A stretch of DNA of 64,000 nt from assembly GCA_946406115.1 (NCBI GenBank), contig OX291545.1, forward strand, positions 7,378,001 to 7,442,000, read 5' to 3'. The position numbers were made by a program, and so were the translations under genes. The DNA is from Apoda limacodes. Lineage: Eukaryota; Arthropoda; Insecta; Lepidoptera; Limacodidae. Each line of letters begins with the position of its first letter. Positions within the stretch are counted from its first letter, which is position 1. This document shows, piece after piece, positions 58,130-64,000 of the stretch. Below the pieces are notes generated by a model, which saw only the letters and a program-made list of their open reading frames with translations, made no database searches and had not been told where the DNA came from.

Positions 58130-58600
58130 TACTAAAGGTCCTTGGTAAACTCTACGAACGTCTCCTCCTCGCTCGCCTCCATGTCCTCCAACGGCATAGT
58201 CTCCAGAGGCATTTTAATAGACGAGCAGTTCGGCTTCCGAGCTAAACACTCATGCGTCCATCAAGTCCTCCGCATCACAAAACATATTCTCACTGGCTTT
58301 CAACCAGTATTAAGTAAGCCCCGGCACACGGGCGCTGTCGTCTTCGATGTCGTGAAAAAACGGTTTAATTTATAAACTGTACAACTTTCAGTTGCCAGAC
58401 CGTCTCGTGCTCATCAAACGAGACTATTTGTCGAATCGTAGCTTTCGCTACAAAGTAGAAGGCACTCTCTCTTCCCCTTGCCCCATAGAAGCAGGAGTCC
58501 CGCAAGGGTCCGAGCTCGGCCTTATCTTGTACCTTCTGTACACTAACGACATCCCCAAAACTATAGGTACCCAATTAGCCCTAATTGTGCAATCCACAAC
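58130..58600 (+). pseudogene. Jockey-type reverse transcriptase fragment
   Basis: Reads 'VLGKLYERLLLARL' at about 58138-58180, 'LIDEQFGFRAKHSCVHQVLR' (58217-58276), 'GAVVFDVVKKRFN' (the AFD block decayed), 'LPDRLVLIKRDYLSNRSFRY' and 'EAGVPQGSELGLILYLLYTN' to 'DIPKTIGTQLAL'. The order fits the Jockey clade. The FADDT catalytic block that should follow is absent: the frame breaks at the GC-rich block. Confidence 0.8.
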
Positions 58601-58990
58601 GTATCATCCCCCCGATCGACCTCAGCATGGTCGTAAAACTATAGTTAGGCGGCCTCGGCACGTACTAATGGCCCCAGATGACGATCTCGCTATCCGGAGA
58701 TTAGTCTCAGCGACCTCCCCAATAGGGCCTCCCTCCAAACACGACGCCGACGTCCCCGGGTTCGTCGGCGCCCACACGGATACACGAGGTATCAAAGAGT
58801 GCCGGGACGCTTCTCGCCCCCACTTAATCGCAACCGCACCCGCGTAACGAGGAACTCCCCTCCTGGCGGTGACTCACCTTCGGGTTCGAGACTCACGCCG
58901 GTCGAAGGAACAACCTAAGACGAGCCCTTGAGCGTTTGGCGCTATATAGGCTGAGGCTCCTTCAGAGTCTCGTCTCAAAAAGTCCGGTGA
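58601..58990. repeat. GC-rich block of unknown family
   Basis: Contains 'ggcctcggcacgtactaatg', 'gggttcgtcggcgcccacac' and 'gacgagcccttgagcgtttg'. Its composition contrasts sharply with the intron. It directly follows the Jockey fragment without a visible boundary, so it could be that element's end or another inserted element. I do not recognise it; the open frame across it (58392-58847) has no known domain after the LINE part. Confidence 0.4.
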
Positions 58991-59384
58991 AGCAGTAATG
59001 GCTGCAACAACCAACTGTATAGTCAGTTCAGAAATAAAAATTGCACACAGAAATGTTTAATGGGTAGTTTTGGGCTTAAAGAATAAAAAACTAACGTAAA
59101 TTATTAAAATGGCGAAAATTAAAATGGCGAAAGTAAATTATTAAAACTGCAACAAAACATTCTTCTTTCTAAACATTTACAATAAAAAGTTACATTTAGC
59201 TGGATATTTTTATTTGCTTGATAAGGAACAAGTGGCATAAGCAGTAGAGACAACATTTTACAAAGAACGTTTGCTAATTTTAAAGTAGTATGGAATCTGG
59301 TTTCTTTTCTGGACACGCTGACTACGAGTACCTATCGCGGAGTACCAATAACTATATGAGTAAACGAGCTCCTCGTGGACAAGC
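58991..59384. other. PDE1 intron 2, nothing recognised
   Basis: AT-rich; the minus-strand 65-codon frame here has no recognisable feature. Confidence 0.4.
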
Positions 59385-59535
59385 TAATGCTACAGCTATA
59401 GCATGTGCTAATACCCATACTGTGCCTATAGCTTCCTATAGCACACTTTTTTGATATGATCAAGGTCTTTCCGTAGAATTCCCACGACGATAGTCTAAAA
59501 TAGCATGGGCAGAGCCGCGGGCAAAACCTAGTCTA
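59385..59535 (+). repeat. Family A repeat, 3' half
   Basis: 'gctacagctatagcatgtgc', 'tgatcaaggtctttccgtag', 'aattcccacgacgatagtct' and 'cagagccgcgggcaaaacct'. Confidence 0.75.
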
Positions 59536-59564
59536 TTATATTTATAAATTTTTATACAAAATAA

Positions 59565-60122
59565 CCCATACTAATATAAGGGGCGTTTTGTTGACAAGCA
59601 TCAAGCGTATTAAATGCGCTATATGCTCTCTATACGCAATAACACATAACATGCTCGTAGGTAGAGCTAGTGTGTAAGCTGCACAAAATAATGAACGGCC
59701 TTATTGTTTGTTTGCATTGAGTAAATAGAGAAATTTTAATGCTTATGAGTTGTCATAGCTCTTAATGTCGTTAACAAAACGCAGCTATTATAAATGCGGA
59801 AGTGTGTTTATTTGTTTGTCCTACCTTCACGTCGCAACACAACACCCAAATGTAATTTGGCACAGAGGTAGTTTAAAACACGGAGTTGGGCATATACTTC
59901 GATCACATATATTTTTTATCCCGAAAATTCTAAAAAGGAAGTTTTTAGAATGCAGGAATAACAATATCCGAACTCCACGTAGACAAACTATAGCTACGGT
60001 TATAGTATTGCTCGCTGTTACAAACTTTTATATAACTTCTGTGCTATAATCAAGAAGTTACCGTAGAAATCCCACGCTGATACCAGAGTCTAATACGGGC
60101 GAAGCCGCTGACAAAAGCTAGT
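59565..60122 (+). repeat. Family A repeat, interrupted by a MITE
   Basis: Begins 'cccatactaatat' at 59566, is interrupted at 59579-59786, resumes 'attataaatgcggaagtgtg' and ends 'cccacgctgataccagagtc' and 'cgggcgaagccgctgacaaa'. In other copies the two halves join directly ('actaatattataaatgcg'). Confidence 0.75.
59579..59786. mobile_element. MITE of the CGTTTTGTTGAC family, nested in family A
   Basis: Left end GGGGCGTTTTGTTGAC, right end 'gttaacaaaacgcagct' (inverted). The interior 'aacggcctt' and 'gagttgtcatagctcttaat' match the copy at 44559-44811. 208 bp, no coding capacity. Confidence 0.8.
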
Positions 60123-60862
60123 TTCTTAAATATTCGTCATACTAAATCAATATTATTACCTATAAACTTCTTGTATCAAAATCAATGTTAACGTGGCTTG
60201 ATAGATCTTTCAACTGGAGAACAAATATTGATGGATTGCCTATTGCTTACCAAATGTCGAAACTTCGTATATTTTGATCCCTAATATCCATCACAAAATC
60301 CTATTAACTTAACCTTATCTTACATATTATGCTTTGTTATGCTAAACTTTCTAACTTTATACAATAACCTGATGTTTTTTAATTAGGGCTTCACTAAGGT
60401 TTGATGCCGTTCATTATCGCTTGAATAGACATGTTAGTTTAGGCACAGGGCCACAACTTAGCACGCTAATTTTATGAATAATTCATAATGTTGTAAAGTC
60501 GAAGCTCCCTGTATTATGTTTGTAATAACAACGCGGTTATCAACCGATTTTTTTTTTCGCTCGTAGTTACAGACCACACATTTGGCTTAAAATTTTGACA
60601 TTGAGATAGCAGTAGGGACAGAGAAGGACAAAGATATTTTTATCCCGATGTAAAGTTCTCACGGTTATAGGTTTTCCTACGGGTGAAACCACAGGAAGTT
60701 CATGGTATTTTGTTATGTAGATGAGGCCAATGTAGATGGCACCAATATAAAAAAATGTAGTGTCAAACCTTAGGATAATTAATCAACATAAGTGAACTGT
60801 GAAAAACGCGAAAGTCTCAGAAAAATTGCTTCTTTATATTAACTGTATTTTTTTTGTTCCAG
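60123..60862. other. End of PDE1 intron 2, nothing recognised
   Basis: AT-rich intronic DNA; 60842-60862 is the pyrimidine-rich acceptor tract ending 'ttttttttgttccag'. Confidence 0.45.
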
Positions 60863-60976
60863 ATTACGCTATCTCCTAAGACAGTTAAATAGAGGTGAAA
60901 TATCAGCAGAAACGCTACAAAAGAATTTACATTACGCAGCCCGAGTTTTAGAAGCAGTCTACATAGATGAAACCAA
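60863..60976 (+). CDS. Pde1c: PDE1 (calmodulin-dependent phosphodiesterase), third coding exon
   Basis: 114 bp. Acceptor 'ttttttttgttccag', donor AA/GTATGT at 60977. The first base completes an Arg codon; the exon then reads LRYLLRQLNRGEISAETLQK and 'NLHYAARVLEAVYIDET', leaving two bases (AA). This is the signature of the N-terminal domain of calmodulin-dependent PDE1 (human PDE1A/B/C have a closely similar '...VKQLE.GE....L.KN.EYAA.VLE.VYIDETR'). The basic amphipathic RLRYLLRQL helix lies in the calmodulin-regulated part. The enzyme hydrolyses cAMP and cGMP in the cytosol. The downstream inhibitory segment and HD-type catalytic domain are outside the window. Confidence 0.93.
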
Positions 60977-61996
60977 GTATGTAATTTTTTTCGTACACTG
61001 TTTAACTTTTAGTCTATAACGTTACTTTTTACGAGACCACTGCGCTGTACAAAAAAAAAGAAAGAAACTGTAATAAATATTTTGATTATAATATTTCAAT
61101 TTTGTATATTACGTAGTGATCTCGTTTTAGATTTTATTTGAAGAAATATTTCTGATTGTCTTTATGTTTCAGATACGTAACAGTCAGTCGGCTCATAAAA
61201 TGAAATTTTATTTTCAAAGTTCTAAACTGATAGCGTCAATTCTTTTTTTCCCTTTAAAAAGCTCTTCGTTAAAAGCATTCGCTAATTGCGTTTCTGTTTT
61301 ATTCTCACTTTTATCTGCATACTCTTTGTTTGCTTTTATTTTTTTTTATATAAATGTCAGAGCGTTTTTTACGCTGTTGTAAAATATATGGTTGGTTATA
61401 AACAATGCGTTCAACGAAAATAAATCACGTTTTTATGATAAACGAAAACCATACAACTGGTTGTATACTTTTGCATATAAAATTAGACACATGTTTGAAA
61501 TTTATACTAAATTATCCTGTATTTGATCCTAGCTTACTTCTTATAAGGGCATCAAATAAAACCACTTTATTTTACTATCTTTATAATATCAAATAGAATT
61601 TCAAAGTTTTCTTGTTAGCAAATGTAATTATTTAAAAGTGATGGCTTCTAAAACGAGATAATTAAAGATTGAATTGAATTAAATTGAAATTAGTGACAAG
61701 TGTCAGCCCCCGGTCCAGAGACATTTTATTAAAAGCAGTGTTCGGTTTTTTATTATTTCCTCTTGAGGAAAGTTTTTGAGACCTGGAAACTCGTTTGCCA
61801 TTTATATAGGTAGTTTTGAGGCAGTGGTTTTGTCTCGACGTTGATGAATTTGTCAGTCCATTGTGACACATACTTTATATAGGGTAGCACCTTGAAGTCT
61901 AGAACCTTCCTCAATTTGACTGGTAGTTCCTGTGCACGTACAAACATACCTACCTAATCACCAGCTTTATAAATTAGTATATAATTATTGTTTTAA
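60977..61996. other. PDE1 intron 3 (start), nothing recognised
   Basis: AT-rich. The open frames at 61164-61596 are rich in Phe, Leu and Lys codons and look like chance. Confidence 0.4.
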
Positions 61997-62595
61997 TTGT
62001 GTTTAAATAATGGTTTTAATTGGACAGCACAAGTTAGTGAAATTAGTCGGAAAGTTACCGGTACGCTACAATTTCTTTACAGATTTCGCAATTTCCTTAC
62101 TTGTAATACTAAACACTTATTAGTCCAAGAGTTAGTATTGCCTCTCCTTGATGATAGTGATGTGTGTTTTCCAGACTTAACCTCTGATCTTTTAAATAAA
62201 CTGGACCGACTTATTAACAACTGTATCTGGTATTTCTTCGGTCTACGCAAGTATGACCATATCTCTAATTTTCGAAAACAGCTTAAATGGTTGCCAGTTC
62301 GCCAACGCAGAAGTGTTAGGATTCTCTGTGTCCTTTACTCTATTCTACATGATCCTAGTTATTCAGATTACTTAAAATCACTATTTCATTTTCTCGGCAA
62401 TAACCATGAGCTCTCGCTTCGTTCTTCTCACGTATTTTTATTCTTTAGTATGTTATAAGTTAACGTAAAATTATTTTACTTCTACTTAACGCCAATAATT
62501 TATCTGCTTGGCTCTATGGTTGACTGGTAGAGAATGCCGTGTTGCATTAAGTTCGCCATTGTACACTAGTTTGTGCAGTAAGTTTAAATAAATAA
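61997..62595 (+). pseudogene. 3' end of a non-LTR retrotransposon
   Basis: One frame to 62458 reads 'VSEISRKVTGTLQFLYRFRN', 'KHLLVQELVLPLLDDSDVCF', 'LNKLDRLINNCIWYFFGLRK' and 'FRKQLKWLPVRQRRSVRILC'. These are the conserved blocks after the reverse transcriptase. The 3' UTR carries 'gactggtagagaatgccgtg', 'tgtacactagtttgtgcagt' and an (AATAAA)n tail at 62585-62610. The same blocks end the LINE at 20120-22110, so both belong to one family. Strongly 5'-truncated but with a clean 153-codon frame. Confidence 0.85.
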
Positions 62596-62765
62596 ATAAA
62601 ATAAATATATAAGTATACATTTCAAAAAAAAGTCATAAAGCTAACACAAAAGCAAAGTTTTTTATCTAATTTACTAGATAGTGACGTCACATTAGTATTT
62701 TGAGGATTATCAATAAATTATAATATACACTGCAGATATATGTAAGTACCTACATAATAGTCTTA

Positions 62766-62875
62766 ACACAAATATATGTAAGAACATAATAGTTTGAACA
62801 CAAATATATGTAAGAACATAATAGTTTGAACACAAATATATGTAAGAACATAATATTTTGAGCACAAATATATGT
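62766..62875 (+). repeat. 32-bp tandem repeat, about 3.5 units
   Basis: Each unit has 'acacaaatatatgtaagaac' followed by 'ataatagtttga'; the third has 'atattttgag'. A diverged unit precedes at 62730-62765. Confidence 0.9.
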
Positions 62876-63634
62876 AGTAAGTAAGTAAGTTTATAAGAGA
62901 TGAAAAAGAATAATTGCCGTATAATATTAACTTAAAAATAATGTAACCTACATCCCATTTTTTTTAAAGCTTCCTCGTTTTCTGCCAACAATATTGGAAA
63001 AACATAGGTACTTCTGTCAGTCCCTTGATACACTTATCTGACACGCTCAAACATGGGTAAACAAGGACGGACATATCTGATCAACGAGAGCTTTCCCTCC
63101 TAAAAAACACCTTGTCATATTTCTTGATGTATCTCTGTAAATAGGATCTGCAAAAAAATATGGAAATTGTAAATTTTATTAAATCTAAAAATCATACACA
63201 TGATTAACAAAAAGGTAGGTATATGTATATATATGTACTATATGTCTATGTCTATGTATTATAGTTCTAAATAGTTTTTTCCTTATTTTGTATGAGAATC
63301 TTGTCTTATACACGACAGGTAGGTATACTAATAATATGCGTTGTAGAATCGCGCTAAATATTTTTTCATTTATTAAGCATCACTAAGCTGCATTAAAAAT
63401 TACGATTAAGGCTATGGCATACCCTAGCAAAGATGTGCCGTTTCGACCAGTGTACAAAGACATATTACACTAGGGAAGCATACAAAGAGACACAGTTCTA
63501 CGTACGATTGGCGCTAGCAGACCGCACTTTATATCTCCATTTTCTCGGTTTTTTGTCGGTATAAAATACAAATATTTATTTAGAACCATGAAATAAGCGA
63601 AGTCACTTAGTTATATTAATGTATATTACTTATA
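62876..63634. other. PDE1 intron 3, nothing recognised
   Basis: AT-rich with a TAAG run at 62878-62890. No gene seen. Confidence 0.4.
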
Positions 63635-64000
63635 TTATAAATGTGAAAGTTTGAAAGAATGGATGGATGTTTGTTACTCTGCAGCCATTGCACTTGGCAC
63701 ACCTTTATATTAGGTCCTGGAATAACACATAGGCTACTTTTTATCCCGAAAAATTCAAAAGTTTCTGCGGGAATAACTATAACCTAGCTTAAACGAACTA
63801 TAGCTATACCTACAGTTTGATATAGCAAACTTCATTAGTGTAATTAAGGAGTAAATCACACTATTAGTACTGTGATTAAATAGAGAAGTCCCACGCCGAT
63901 AACCGAATTTAGGGCGGGCTAATTAAGGAGTAAATCACAGTATTAATACTGTGATTAAATAAAGGAGTTCCACGCCGATAACCGAACTTAGGGCGGGCGG
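63635..64000 (+). repeat. Family A repeat with palindromic tandem tail (cut by the window edge)
   Basis: 'ttataaatgtgaaagtttga', 'aggtcctggaataacacata', 'ttatcccgaaaaattcaaaa' and 'gcgggaataactataaccta' give a good family A body. The tail is duplicated: 63841-63919 and 63920-64000 each start 'taattaaggagtaaatcaca' and end 'cgataaccgaa' plus GGGCGGGC. Each unit carries a 24-bp palindrome (63854-63877 imperfect; 63933-63956 perfect, half-site AATCACAGTATT) absent from all other copies here. Confidence 0.85.

Noticed and set aside
1..64000. CRISPR array, operon or prokaryotic mobile system
   Set aside because: The tandem repeats have no regular unique spacers. Introns, LINEs, mariner and MITEs show eukaryotic nuclear DNA.
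1..64000. LTR retrotransposon or endogenous virus
   Set aside because: No long terminal repeats, integrase or protease motifs were seen; all reverse transcriptases are of the non-LTR type.

Overview
The window looks like nuclear DNA of a moth or butterfly (Lepidoptera). It is AT-rich and almost gene-free. It is packed with non-LTR retrotransposon remains, a mariner, several families of short inverted-repeat elements, and short interspersed repeats of a kind common in lepidopteran genomes, with tails such as CCACGCCGATAACC...GGGCGGGCGG, AACCGACTTCAAAAAA, or a 'gtgcgagtcggactcgcgc' head with a 'ggctacggaacccc' end. The order-level call is an inference from these repeats.

The only host gene I can support is the 5' coding part of a calmodulin-dependent cyclic nucleotide phosphodiesterase (PDE1 family; Pde1c in insects) on the + strand. 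Three exons fit together with matching splice phases: 44871-44979 (start codon, proline-rich N-terminus, ends in phase 1), 51685-51841 (Ser/Asp-rich linker, phase 1 to 2) and 60863-60976 (the conserved PDE1 N-terminal segment ending in ...VYIDET, leaves in phase 2). The catalytic domain must lie beyond the right edge. Introns are 6,705 bp, 9,021 bp and more than 3 kb. The 44.8 kb to the left is either a long 5' intron or flanking DNA.

Layout. 1-20 kb: short interspersed repeats, a LINE 3' end, a hAT-type MITE with 8-bp target duplication, a TA-flanked MITE with about 90-bp inverted repeats, and a TTAA-flanked piggyBac-type MITE. 20-28 kb: two decayed LINEs. 28.7-32.1 kb: a mariner with perfect 33-bp inverted repeats, split by a LINE on the opposite strand. 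32.8-35.0 kb: a related LINE whose reverse transcriptase frame has only two stop codons. 35-44.8 kb: repeats and a CR1-like LINE. 44.9-61 kb: the PDE1 exons, with introns holding an RTE-type element probably inserted into another LINE, a 21-bp satellite of 16 copies plus a partial one, and further MITEs. 61-64 kb: a LINE C-terminus and an interspersed repeat with a palindrome-bearing tandem tail.

I did not find a new multi-gene system. The most useful leads are the PDE1 gene model with a MITE against its first coding exon, two phase-compatible exon-like blocks on the minus strand (48579-48639 and 7691-7832), the homogeneous satellite, and the palindromic tandem tail at the right edge.
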